From contig CM043005.1 in assembly GCA_023678885.1 (NCBI GenBank), positions 6,128,314 to 6,192,313 of the forward strand: a stretch of 64,000 nucleotides of DNA, written 5' to 3'. This DNA comes from Pogostemon cablin. Its lineage: Eukaryota; Streptophyta; Magnoliopsida; Lamiales; Lamiaceae. Of this stretch, positions 36,093-47,240 are shown piece by piece. A program made the translations under genes and the position numbers. Every line of letters starts with the position of its first letter. Positions within the stretch are counted from its first letter, which is position 1. The notes under the pieces are model-generated. The model had not been told where the DNA came from and searched no databases. It saw only the letters and a program-made list of their open reading frames with translations.

Positions 36093-37119
36093 AATTTTTA
36101 AATTTATACTCAAATTATAATGACTTAAATAATTAAAAAAAAGGAAACAAAGTATGTGAAATCTAATTTTGATTTTCTCTTTTTATTTTATCAAGGACTA
36201 ATAATACTTGTAAATAGCAAATATCTTGAGCGAAAAGATCTTGAGCGAAAATCAGAGTTTCTTAATTATCAAATTAAGACACCCTTTTATAATGAGTATT
36301 ATTAGTAGTAAATAATATCCTCAACAATCATTAAAATAATAGTCATCGATGTATTGTAATATCACAAAAATAATTATCCCATACAAATTAAGAATGATGT
36401 TTCACTTAAATTACATGAAGCAAGATGAATTTCAACATATATAAATATTTGTTACTATTAAGGTTGAGCCCAAAAAATTCAAGATTTAAATAAATTTACC
36501 ATAGATCATAATATCAATTCATCAGTAAAAGCAGTCTAAATAAAATGATTAAATTACGTGAGTAGAAAAAAATCCAATAGAATATTTTTAATTAAAAAAA
36601 ATAAGTTACCAATATTAATATATGCATATCTACACTGCAAATATATTCATCAAAATAAAATTCAAGTTGAATCACAATGCAATAGTGGGTGATCGTAGCG
36701 ATAATTAATTCTAGAAAATTTGGTATTAAAAATATTTAATAATTAATACCTATAAGAAATCCGAAAAAATTTAACATATATTCACAAGATTTTATGGCAA
36801 AATAATGGTTAGATCAAAATATAAATTATCATGAATATCGTTTAAAAATTATCTCAAAAAATAATTTTACGAATTAGTTAAAATTCTTTTTTATGGCTCT
36901 TCTCAATTGTTATTTCTCCCCGCAACTGTGCAATCGTGATTGGTATGTGTTAAAACGTAAGTATGAATCAATAACTCAGTTGATTGAGTGGGAAATAATT
37001 AATTTTGACTATTTGTAAGAAAAAAAAGAATAGATTTTGCAGTAAAAAAAAATCAAATGAATCAAACTGTTCATGATGAGTGTAGAAATGGCTCAATTAG
37101 CTAGAGCGTGCTGATAACA

Positions 37120-37349
37120 TGTTGTAAACTATTTTATAAGAATAACAAGAATATAAGAAAGAATGAAAGAATAAAGAAGAAAAGAATATAGAAGAAGGGA
37201 GAAAGAGAGATTTCATTAACGTTAATTGTTGATCTACAAAACCCTCACTCTTTATATAGAGAAGAGAAATGGTACAATAGTAATAAGCTCTCTTCCTGTT
37301 CTAATGATATATGGAGTAATGTCCATATAAAATGAAGTATTTCACAACA
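37120..37349 (-). repeat. Element B, 5' LTR
   Basis: 230 bp, matching 22832-23074. On the minus strand it is followed by the PBS-like TGTTATCAGCAC (37108-37119). It ends at the GAATG target duplication. Confidence 0.85.
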
Positions 37350-37404
37350 GAATGACATTTTTGGTTCAAATGATTTATTTTACATTTCTCTTGGAAAAAT
37401 GTTA

Positions 37405-37735
37405 CACTACAAAAAAAAAAGTTTTTTTTTAGCAACCGAAGTTACAATGAAATTCAATTCATTGGTAAATTACTAATGGATTAGCAATAAAAATGACAAT
37501 TTTGTTTTAGCAACGGAATATTAATGGATTTATTCTCTATTTTAGCAACGAAATTCAATCCGTTGCTAATTACCAACGGATTAGCAAGGGAATCATTATA
37601 TAAATTACCAACGAAATTATTAGCAACGGATTACCAACGGATTTCGTTGCTAATCCGTTGATAAGCTAATTTAACAATGGAATTAAGGCTTTCACCAACA
37701 GAATATTCTGTTGCTAAAAAAATTTTTTTTTAGTG
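37405..37735. mobile_element. CACTA-type non-autonomous element (331 bp)
   Basis: It starts CACTACAAAAAA and ends TTTTTTAGTG, with a 3-bp duplication TTA on both sides (37402-37404 and 37736-37738). This is the En/Spm pattern. The inside consists of direct and inverted repeats of a TTAGCAACGGA motif. Confidence 0.88.
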
Positions 37736-38016
37736 TTATTCTTTTCTAATAGGTAATATTTCATATAATCTTTATGGATTCTTAATTCTAATTTGGATAT
37801 TCATTTTTAACATGAATTGTAATTTTGTTATGAGGACTAAGAATAGTAATTTTGTGAATTTATTTTTTTATAATATTTTGCATTTTCTATTATTTACTAA
37901 ATTTGTGTTGTGCTTTCATGTTAATATGTGTGAAAACAATATAAACATTACATTTTTTTTAGAGATGCAATATGTATCGATCAAATCGCTTTGTATTTTA
38001 TTAGAGTGAGGCTTGC

Positions 38017-38373
38017 GTGCACCCGGGCGCACGGAACACATTTCGTGCGCCTTTAGAAATTTTGTATTATGGGTAAGGGTACATTAATTTGGTCTAAAGG
38101 GTATACACTTAATTACTAAAAGGTACACAATTTTGTTCTAAAGGGTATACACTTTTCATTAATATTTTTTTTTCTTTAGAAAATAAAGGGTACACATTTT
38201 TATACTAAAGGGTATACAATTCAACACAAAATTCTAAAGGCGCACGGAGTGTTGTTCGTGCGCCCAGATTTTTCTTTAGAAAATAAAGGGTACACATCTG
38301 TATACTAAAAGGTATACAATTTAGCACAAATTTCTAAAGGCGCACGGAAAGTGTTCCGTGCGCCCGGGTGCAC
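38017..38373. mobile_element. Inverted-repeat element with GTGCACCCGGGCGCACGG termini
   Basis: A 23-bp perfect inverted repeat begins GTGCACCCGGGCGCACGG and closes at 38373. Inside are tandem copies of a segment with GGGTACACA and GGTATACAA motifs. A related but different element lies near 61,303-61,476. Both are followed by ACAGGAGCTTTTGCC, so this may be part of the element and the true end slightly further right. Confidence 0.6.
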
Positions 38374-38464
38374 AGGAGCTTTTGCCATTTTATTATGTTG
38401 AATATTTCCAAAAATTATATTTTGTAACGTGATTTCTGGATATCTTATTTGATAATTATTATAT

Positions 38465-38986
38465 GGGAGGATTACAACTAGATAAAAAAATCCTTAATTA
38501 CTATGAGATACAAACATACAAAATATTACTATTAACTAAAAAAATATATAGTGATATTCCAATATTACCCCTACAATGTGCTGCACATAAATGTTGTGTG
38601 CAGCAAAAGTTCGTGTGCAGCAAAGTGTGTGCAGTAACAAAAGTGTGTGCAGTAGAAAAAAATGTGTGCAACAAAAAATATGGTGGTCCGGCGGTGATCC
38701 GACAGAGCTCCGGCGGCGGCGATGGCCGTCCGACACTTTTCCGGCGGGCGGGCGGCGATCCGGCAGTGCTCCGGCGAGGTCAGTTTTTCAGACTGCGGCG
38801 GTTTCCGCGCGGCCTGCGACGGTCCGGCGATGGGTGGGGGTTAAGGTTTGTGGTTTAAAAGTATACGAGTTTAGGCTTATATTTGGTATTTTACTTAAAT
38901 ATTTTGTATGTGATAGTAATTATTTAAAATCAATGTATCTAATAGTAATTAGGGTACAAAGTGTGTACCTATTAGTAGTTTTTCCT
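38465..38986. mobile_element. Dispersed inverted-repeat element with GC-rich core, copy 1
   Basis: The ends GGGAGGATTAC and the complement of GTGTACCTATTAGTAGTTTTTCC form an imperfect terminal inverted repeat. The inside has tandem GTGTGTGCAGCAAAA-type motifs and a block rich in CCGGCGG. The copy at 45,834-46,468 shares the whole order. The reading frames through the GC-rich part are compositionally biased and not credible genes. Confidence 0.6.
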
Positions 38987-38989
38987 TAT

Positions 38990-40250
38990 TACATTAATAC
39001 ATCATTCACTCATATATAATTTTTTTATTAACACATAAAAAGTATAATATTTATTGTGTAGTGAATAGTTTTTACTATATAATTATTTACAGCTTATTAA
39101 TATTTTTTTAAAAATATCAAGATGAATATATTTTAAATAAATAGATAAAATATTTAATTATTAAAGACAATAACTTAATGATTCCACGTAGTACGCAAAT
39201 TACATGCTAGTGTTTAAATAATTAAAGGTTAATTGCTGAAAATATCTCATCGTTTACTTCATTTGGGACGGCTATAATTTGCGTGTTCTTAGGGCACCGT
39301 GCCCCCAAATCTTATAATTTTCAAAAGTTGTACTATTTAATATTAAATGATGTACCCTTTAGTATAAGAATGTATACCCTTGATTTTTTGAAAAAAAATT
39401 AATTTTTTAATCAAACATATATACTATTCATATTTCATTCGATCTTTTCAAATACAAAATTATACTCTTATTATTTAAAGTGTATAACTTTTAGAATAAA
39501 ATATTATAACCTTATACACTTGTACACTTGGGACATAAGAGACCCACTCATTTGGGAATTAGTCAAAGCTTTTGACATTTAGCAAAAAAAACCACCATCT
39601 TTGAAATATGTTGCTTAATTATAGTTACGCGCAGTCAACGTTGCTCGATCACTGACATGTCGTTGACTTTTGTCACGTCAACTTTCATGTTATCTTAAAG
39701 TTTATTGCATGAAAATCACAATATTTACTTAAATTGCAATTTAGTCCAAATTTATGAAATTTCAACAAAAAAGAATATCAGATTATATTTTTAGCAAATT
39801 GCACCCATTTAGTAAAATTAAAAATTTAAAAATTATTATATAAAATATAAAGTTCTAATATTATATTAATTTGATTAAAATAATATTACTGCAATTAATA
39901 TATTAAAAAAATATTTAAGTTATTAAATCTGAACAAACTTAATTATTTTTAACGTTTTAAGTAATAAAATAAATTATAAAATCTTTAATATTTAGAGTCT
40001 TATAATTTTTCAAGATTTTACAAATTATAAGATTTTTATAATGAAAGTTTACATTAAACATTTAATTTTTTACAGAGTTTTATAAGTTTTTATTTATTAA
40101 TTTTTCTACTATTTAAATGTTAGAAGTAATTAATATTGTCCATGTAATAAAAATTAAGGACTTAGGATATTTTATTTATAAAAATAATTTTAATAATTTT
40201 TTTAATTAGATAATTTAAATTTAAATTTACAAAAGGTACATGTGAAGGAA
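38990..40250. other. AT-rich intergenic stretch
   Basis: No gene seen. A half-element reminiscent of the GTGCACCC family (GGGCACCGTGCCCCC) lies near 39,295. Confidence 0.4.
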
Positions 40251-40253
40251 ATA

Positions 40254-40515
40254 CTCCCTTCATTCTAGGAAAGTCTGCACTCCCTTTTAGACACGGAGAT
40301 TAAGAAAATGATAATTTTTAGGGGTATTATGGTATTTTTTGGTAATAAATAAATGATAAAATGTGTTATGTGTGTATTAGGTTAGGGTGATCTTTTGTAA
40401 ATAAAGTGTATGTGGAAGGATGATTGTGTTTAACTTTTTGCTTTTTAGGAATGTGAAAACTTTTGTGGGACAATCCAAAATGAAAAGTGTGCCATCTAAA
40501 ATAGAACGGAGGAAG
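40254..40515. mobile_element. Stowaway-like MITE, third subfamily (262 bp)
   Basis: The ends CTCCCTTCATTCTAGG and AATAGAACGGAGGAAG are flanked by TA. Internal blocks (AGACACGGAGATTAAG, GGTAATAAATAA) are shared with the eroded copy in the MATE intron at 57,071. Confidence 0.7.
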
Positions 40516-40914
40516 TATGAGTTAGACACCATTAGAAGTGATGGCGGTGATCATCGTCATTGCAGGTTCCGACGAGCTAAACACGTCGTTGTAGGAAAGA
40601 CAAATAAAAAGATGATAAACTAATAAACAAGACTTCCGATTTTTAAAAGTTGCATTTATCTGAGGTAGGAATAAAATATATATATATAAATTATTTGATT
40701 AAAAATATTATTAAAATTAATACTTATGAATAAAATATTTAAATCCTTAATTTTTATTATATGTAAAATTTATTACTTCTGATTTTTAATTATAAAAAAA
40801 ATTATAGAATGTTGAAAATAATTAAAAAAAACTTATTAAATGTGAAAATATTAATTTTTCAAGCAAAATCTGTCCGATTTTTATGTCCCAAAATTATCAT
40901 CAAGCTTTTCTCGA

Positions 40915-41055
40915 ATGGGTTCGAGAGATCGAAGCAAGAGAAGCGCATATCCCAGTGATCTGCCGCAATTAGCTACGAGTTATGCCGCCGTTGGTCAGAA
41001 TCGAAGAAGAAGAAGCAAGTGGGATGGTGGTGGTGGGGATTTGGGGGATTCCTAA
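40915..41055 (+). pseudogene. Possible gene fragment, 46-codon frame with RRRSKWD motif
   Basis: A short frame starts MGSRDRSKRSAYPSD and contains NRRRRSKWDGGGGDLGDS before a stop. Arg/Lys-rich stretches ending in KWD or RWD occur near the N termini of several plant RNA-binding and splicing proteins, which is the only hint to its origin. In a shifted frame downstream a peptide-like stretch (QISSINDHAIKFINKL) continues. This looks like the broken 5' end of a gene copy; I cannot name the parent. Confidence 0.3.
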
Positions 41056-41748
41056 TAACACTCCTCATCATCAACAACAATAGCAGATTTCAAGCATTAA
41101 TGACCACGCTATTAAATTCATAAATAAACTCAAAATATGCATCTCAAATTCATGATCAAAGAGTTTGCAAGGCGTTGTATCTGGTTTTCCTCATACTAGA
41201 ATTTAAATGGTGTACCCCACCATTAGGGGCCCCACCGCCCCTTGCTCATACTAGAATTTAAGTTATCCGAACATGGAGAGATTGTTTTGTTAGTGTACCG
41301 CTAAATCCATCACCAATTGGGGGTATGTATAATGTTAATTGGAAAATGATAATTTTGGAGTTTTGGAGGTTGTGTATATAATAAAATTAAAAAATAAAAG
41401 TATTAAAAAGGGGTGTATGTGTATTTAATAAAAGGGGATGTGTATTTAACATCACTCTATTTAAAATTGGGGGAGGCAAAAGCAAGTGCCACCCATCATT
41501 ATACTCCAAATCCATTTATGAATGGTAGTTTATGCATGGATAATCTGTTGTCCCTCGTAAAAAAGAATAATAACCCACATTTCATAGTGTTCCTATTCTT
41601 GTTCTGATCTATTGATATGTGCTCGTATACCACACCTCACCCTACAAAATGTGGCACAAACAAAAGTAAGGAGTGGAAGAGTGTAGGGTAAAAGGGAGTC
41701 ACTCATTTGATCTCCCCAACTCCTAGAAAACATTGTCACTTCACTACA

Positions 41749-44525
41749 CTACCACAACCCTATGGCCTTCCACCACACACCTCCAACTCCGAACCAGATG
41801 ATGAGATTGACCACGGACACCACGAATCCGTAGCCCCACCACTGCGCCAGCGGAACGTAGCCAGCACCATAGAACACTGGCGCTGATCCAATGCCGTAGT
41901 GAGTGAGGCCGCCCATGAGATTCGAAAGGAAGGATAGAACACAAGCAGCAAGGTAGGGCGGAGCGCCCAGAGCAGTAGCTACTGACAAGAATGCTGTAAA
42001 CATTGCACCAATATGTGCAGCTCCACTGGCAAAGAAGTAGTGCGAGTAGAAATAGAGGAGAGCCAGGATGCCGAAAGATGACTGCCACGACAAGCCCAGT
42101 CCCCCAACAACCTACAACAAGTAGAGAAATCAAAAACAAACTCACCAGTTGAATGATCTTGTAAGAAACATTGCCATTCAAAGATCATTTTAGATGGATT
42201 GTCCAAGCACCCTCCCACTCCCACACTCACTAGCATACAATATTGCATGGATTCTGATAACTACTAGATGTTATAATGCGAGCTTAGCATTGACAGTTGA
42301 GGAAAGGAGAAAAATGGCATGATCACCAATCTTGAATGTGAACACCATGAATAAAGACTTGGGAAAATTATGTTTTAACCAATTTGATCTTTTTCCCCTT
42401 ACATTTCAGCTTCTCTTTGGTGTTTCACCAAAATTTATAAAACTTTTGATAATCAACATGTTCAAATGTAGTTTGAGTCATTCTTCAATACATTCGATGT
42501 AAATAACATAGGTTCGTGTATTTGGGTTTACACATTTAATTTAAATGAATTGACCCTCTAAACATAAAATGCAATAAACTCTAAGCATAAAGAATGTACT
42601 AAACAAACTACAAGGATAAAGTAAGTAACGAATAGGAATAGGAAATCAAGAAATATAATAAACCAAATGTAAGTAAGTACTTAAATTATAAGTAAATTAA
42701 AGTAAACATGGTAATTTTTTACCAATCAAGAAATGTTATTGAGATATTCCACATAATCAATTATAACAAGTTAACACTCTTTCCCATAAGTGAGAACCAC
42801 ATGCTCGTTTTGACAAAATATAGAACACGCTTTGTATTATAAATTTTAAAGAAACATGTTTAAATTAAAAAATTTGCATGAAAACTGGTTGTATAGTTTA
42901 GTGAAGGTGCCACCCTAAATGACAGACTCCCTTGGGTTCCTCAACTTTTTTCATTTTCAAATAAGCCAAACAAGTTAATTTAAGCGGATTTAGTAGGAAA
43001 AACAACAAGCAAAAGAGCCAGATTATATACTCATCAAGACCAAATGTACTTTTTGCTCTGCTAGAAATCAGCTTTCAACTTCATAGTCTGTTTCATCTTA
43101 AGTGATTTAGTTCAACTTTCATTCTTTCTAATGTCCAGACTGATGAATGTAAGCAGAGGAAGTCATCATACCTTTACAACAGTTTGGCTGAACCAGGAAA
43201 TAAGACCATTTTTGTTAAGATAGCCAGCCATTGCAATGAGTGCAGCAAACCAAGTAAGGGTGTCCCAAGCAACTGACTCAGCTAGGCACTCCTTCCACGA
43301 CACCACTCCGCTCAGAAGCAGCACAGACAATCCGAGAATCGCTGTGGAAACCGCATCCACATTCAAGACACTCCCAAACACCCACAGCCCCACCTGCCAT
43401 TAAACACCAAGATCACAGCTTAACAATCACTTTTTCAGTTTTAACAGGGACAATGAGAGTTATTACCGTGAGCAGCAGAGTCCCAGCCATGATAACTTCA
43501 TTCTTGGACATGGGACCCATGCTGGCCAACTTCTCCCTAGCAAGCTTAGGAGCATCTGGACTGGTCTTCAGTGTGGGAGGATAGATGAGATACAACAGAA
43601 ATGGCACCACGATTAGAGACAGCAATCCTGGTACGACAGCTGCCTTTGCCCAATCCATCCACCCAATGGGCATGTTAATGGTGGTTGCTGTTAAGTTTGC
43701 TGCCAGTGGATTAGCTGCCATGGCAGTCAAGAACATGGAGGATGAAATGACTGATGTTTGGAAACAGGTGAGGGCTAGCCAAGATCCCAGTTTTCTCTCA
43801 GAGCCATCACCTGGATTACTCCCACAAGCAGCACACAGGGATTTCACCAGTGGCAGAAATATCCCACCTGCTCTGGCTGAAACAGAGGGGATTGCAGGGG
43901 CTAACAGGGCTTCACTGAAAACCAAACTGTAACCTAACCCTAAAGAAGAGCTGCCAAATAGGGACACAAATTGATAAGCAATTCTGTTCCCCAATCCTGT
44001 TTTGATAAATCCTCGAGCGAAGAAGAATGCCAGAGCGATCAGCCATGGAATTGGATCTCCGAATGCCGAAAAGGCGGCTGCGAATGTGAGGGTTTTTGTG
44101 CCGACGCAGGCTCCAAGGCCCATCAGCGCGACGGCTCCCAACGGTAGTGGTTGGGTGATGATTCCGACGATGGTGGCCAGGAAAATTGAGAGTAATTGCC
44201 ACGCGATGCGTGGGACGCCGTCAGGCGGTGGGATGAACCAGAGAATTACTCCGGTGGCGATGGTGGCAGTGAGCGGCTTCAACGCCGCTCCCTGCCACGG
44301 CTCAGGAGCCGGAGTAACGGACGGCGCAGCAGCCGAGGCGACAGTGATCGGGCCCCGTTTAGAGGGGGAGAGTAGAAAAGCGGGTCTCCTGCTGGTGAAA
44401 GGAACATGGACATTAGTACGTGGGATGTTTAGGATGGAAATGGGGGCGGCGGGGCGGCGGGGTTTAGGCGGAGAAAGAGGGAGGAGGCGGAGGTTGAGGG
44501 AGGAGGTGAGGGCGAAAGACGCCAT
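41749..44525 (-). CDS. DIT2: Chloroplast glutamate/malate (dicarboxylate) translocator, DIT2 type
   Basis: The product is an inner-envelope carrier of the DASS family that exports glutamate in exchange for malate, as needed for photorespiratory ammonia refixation. Exons (minus strand) are 44525-43467, 43393-43172 and 42111-41749, with GT-AG introns and a total of 1,644 nt, giving 547 residues. Residues 1 to about 65 are rich in Ser, Pro and Arg with few acidic residues, as in a chloroplast transit peptide. The mature part has about a dozen hydrophobic segments. Conserved blocks include ITQPLPLGAVALMGLGA, GDPIPWLIALAFFFARGF, FSEALLAPAIPSVSARAGG, AWDTLTWFAALIAMAGYLNK and HYFFASGAAHIGAMFTAF. These follow the DIT2 proteins I recall closely, and the 2-oxoglutarate/malate (DIT1) type less well. 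The start is the first ATG before the transit peptide. No disruption is seen. Confidence 0.93.
42112..43171 (-). other. Second intron of the DIT2 gene
   Basis: A 1,060-bp AT-rich intron between exons 2 and 3, with GT at 43171-43170 and AG at 42113-42112 on the minus strand. No repeat or gene is seen inside. Confidence 0.85.
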
Positions 44526-45066
44526 CTCCAGGATGGCGTTTTGTGGTGAAGAAGGGAGTTCAGTCGCTGTGTGAAATGAGGGGGATATGAGAGAGAAGGT
44601 GGCCGTTGGATTGGGATCCGACGGTGTCGATTGCAGTCCATTCCGTTGGTGTTTTGGATTTCTCCGATGACGGTGAGAGTGCTAAAGTGCGCCGTCTACC
44701 ACGTGGAGGCTTGTCATTGGGCGGAACCAAATCAACATGAGCGGACGAGGTTACGTAGATGGGTGGTGACGGGACAGGGAGTGGAATGACGGAAAAGGGC
44801 TTGGAAGTATGGTGTTCACAGAAAGTGCGAAAGCGAAGTAGAGTGAAGACGAAAAAGGAGATAATTGTAAATTAAAGTGATAAGAAAATGGTGGTGGGAA
44901 GAAGAGAATGTGTTGTGGTTGGTGACGTGGCAGAGAGGGGTGGTTCTTCTTTGTTGTCCTTTAGAAACAATTAAAGTTGCCTTTCAAATATTGGTTAGTG
45001 GCTTTACCTTTTGGGGGAGGGGTTGCAATTTCTGTTATGCGTTGTTATTTTTAAAAAATGTCAGAA
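44526..45066 (-). promoter_or_regulatory. 5' region of the DIT2 gene
   Basis: Sequence upstream of the start codon. On the gene's strand the first 120 bp are pyrimidine-rich, like a plant 5' UTR. A G-box and a CCAAT motif lie about 175-195 bp upstream of the ATG. No other gene is seen before the hAT element at 45,075. Confidence 0.5.
44699..44706. promoter_or_regulatory. G-box (CCACGTGG) upstream of DIT2
   Basis: A perfect palindromic G-box 174 bp upstream of the DIT2 start codon, with a CCAATG motif (44715-44720, minus strand) next to it. G-boxes bind bZIP and bHLH factors and are common in light-responsive promoters. Function here is inferred from position. Confidence 0.5.
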
Positions 45067-45074
45067 CCTCACAT

Positions 45075-45452
45075 TAAACATGCACAAAAAAACCGAAACC
45101 GCCGGTTCGAATTGGGGAATTATCGGTTTTAACCGGAATCGAAATCACCGGTTCCGAAACCGGCCAAAAAAAACCAGAACCGGCTAAGGAAGGTTCGGTT
45201 CCGGTTCCTCATATTTGGGAAAAACACCGGCGGTTCCGGTTCCGAACCGACGGTTCCGGTTCGAACCGCCGATTTTTCAATTTTTTTTACTTTTTACGCT
45301 AAAACCCAAAAAAATAAAAAAAATAAAATCGGAACCGGTGGTTCCGGAACCGAAACCTTCGTACCCGGTTCGGTTCCGGTTCCCCCTACCTTGGAACCGG
45401 AACTGCCGATTCGGAACCGAAACCGGCGGTTTCGAACCGGGATGCATGTCTA
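45075..45452. mobile_element. hAT-like non-autonomous element (378 bp)
   Basis: It is flanked by the perfect 8-bp duplication CCTCACAT (45067-45074 and 45453-45460). Terminal inverted repeats are TAAACATGCA and, complemented, TAGACATGCA. The inside is filled with GGTTCCGGTTC-type repeats. No coding capacity. Confidence 0.85.
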
Positions 45453-45520
45453 CCTCACATGCCACAAAAGAATTCAATAGATATTTTCCTACCCTCTCCA
45501 TCATGGTGAAATATTTATTA

Positions 45521-45811
45521 CTCCCTCCGTTCCACGTATTTTTACCCACTTTTTATTTTGGAGTGTCCCACGTATTTTTACCCATTCTATTTTTGGCAAA
45601 AATACATAATATTTGATTACCTACTTTTTACAATCCTAACAGCTTTAATTAATTTTTTACACTTTATTCATCATTCTCAATAACTTTATTCACTTTTTCT
45701 TTTTAAATTACTAATTTATCCCTACTTTCTCTTACACTATATATTAAAAAAATAAAACGTCTTAATCTCTGTGCCCGTACAAATGGGTAAAAATACCCGG
45801 GACGGAGGAAG
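45521..45811. mobile_element. Stowaway-like MITE, copy 2 of the 848-1136 family
   Basis: 291 bp flanked by TA, in opposite orientation to the copy at 848-1136 and highly similar over the whole length, with the CCACGTATTTTTACCC block at the left end. Confidence 0.85.
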
Positions 45812-45833
45812 TATTGTTTTTTTATGTGAAGGG

Positions 45834-46468
45834 AGGATTACTACTAGGTACACAAAAAAACCCTAAATTACTATGAGATACAAACATACAAAAGTATTAC
45901 TACTAGGTACAAAAATATATAGTGATATTCCAATATTACCCCTATTAATGTGCTGCACATAAATATTGTGTGCAGCAAAAGTTCATGTGCAGCAAAGTGT
46001 GTGCATCAAAAAAAGTGTGTGCAGCAAAAAAATGTGGTGGTCCGGCGGCGGCGGTCCGGCAGCTTTTCCGGCGGCGGCAGTTTTTCCGGCGACCAGTTTT
46101 TTTTTTTTTTTCTTTTTTTTTTGGACGAACAGTTTTTCCGGCTACCGGCTGCCGGAGCTCCGGCGGCGGCGGCGCGGCAGCTTTCCGGCGACCAATTTTT
46201 TTTTTTATTTTTTTATTTTTTTATTTTTCTCTGACGAACAGATTTTCCGGCGACCGGCCGCCGGAGCTCCGCCGGCGGCGGCGGCGGTCCGGCAGCGGCA
46301 GCGGTGGTCCGGTGGTGGGTGGAGGTTGGGGTTAGTGTTTTAAAGGTATATGGGTTTAGGGGTATATTTGGTATTTTACTTTAATATTTTGTATTAAATA
46401 ATAATTATTTTAAATCAATGTATCTAGTAGTAATTAGGGGTACAAAGTGTGTACCTATCAGTAATTAT
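45834..46468. mobile_element. Dispersed inverted-repeat element with GC-rich core, copy 2
   Basis: It matches 38465-38986 in order: GGGAGGATTACTACTAGG start, GTGCTGCACATAAAT, tandem GTGTGCAGCAAAA, a CCGGCGGCGG core, then GGTATATTTGGTATTTTAC and GTGTACCTAT. The core here is longer, with two poly-T interruptions and internal duplication of a TTTTCCGGCGACC-type segment. Confidence 0.6.
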
Positions 46469-46796
46469 TTCTTAAGAAATGTAGTAATTCAATGTGTATT
46501 GACGTGAACAATATTTTAATATATACGGTGAATTAGTTATATTAGTATAGATACAATAGAGATATTTAAATATTCTGTGGGCTCATTTATTATAAAAGGA
46601 AATATAGACTTTCAAAATAGAAATGCATATATTGTAGGACTCGATAGAATATATAAATTTTAAAAGAAAATCAATTTGATTTTAGTAATTTGATATTTTA
46701 TAATAAATGATTATTAATTAATCAAAGCAATATTCTTCATTTGCATATACATAATTTTTAATTTACAAGTATTATACAATTTTGGAGTCCAACTTG

Positions 46797-47030
46797 GGTG
46801 CACTTGATGCACCTATATACTTGAACGATCTTAATCGTTAAATTAGATTTAATTTAATCTCTACCGTTAAATAAAATAATAATTATTTCCACTACTCTAT
46901 TTTATTATACCTATAAATCATGGAGTGTACATGTGCGTTAAATAAAATAATATAATTATTTCCACTACTCTATTTTATTATATCTATATATCATGGGGTG
47001 TATATGTGAACCAAAATAACCCATAATTTT
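46797..47030. repeat. Repeat region with duplicated AT-rich block
   Basis: A block containing TTATTTCCACTACTCTATTT and a following ATCATGG(A/G)GTGTA segment is present twice (about 46,884 and 46,957). A TGGGTGCACTTGATGCACCT inverted motif lies at the left. A similar GTGCACC-flanked unit lies at 50,380-50,545. Confidence 0.5.
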
Positions 47031-47240
47031 ATAACCCACTATAATTATATCTTAAAAATAAAGATTATTATCTTTAGAATTAGAACTAAATGGTAGGATA
47101 AAGACTAAATCATATAAATAAAATAGTATATGAATCACGATGCATTATGAATCGAGGGATGTAAACATGACAAAATATTACAAGAATGTAAAAGTGAAAT
47201 TATAAATGTAACCTAAAATAAATAATAGAGGAAGTATTCG

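Larger units (their letters stand above)
22832..37349 (-). mobile_element. Copia-type element B, old and decayed, split by element D
   Basis: It has 230-243 bp LTRs starting TGTTGTAAAC and ending TTCACAACA, and a perfect 5-bp duplication GAATG (22827-22831 and 37350-37354). On the minus strand a PBS-like TGTTATCAGCAC follows the 5' LTR (37108-37119). The gag and pol regions are recognisable by position and by resemblance to element A but are full of stops and indels. Element D (25,878-33,945) sits within its integrase region. Confidence 0.85.

Noticed and set aside
38463..39019. Frames rich in Arg, Gly and Cys through the GC-rich core
   Set aside because: Low-complexity reading of a dispersed repeat; the copy at 45,950-46,343 has different frames.
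40420..40623. 67-codon plus-strand frame
   Set aside because: It begins inside the MITE at 40,254-40,515 and runs into flanking DNA; no motif.
41744..42248. Alternative minus-strand frames with hydrophobic peptides
   Set aside because: Out-of-frame readings of DIT2 exon 3 and adjacent intron.
44002..44574. 190-codon plus-strand frame
   Set aside because: Antisense shadow of the DIT2 first exon; the sense strand has clear family matches.
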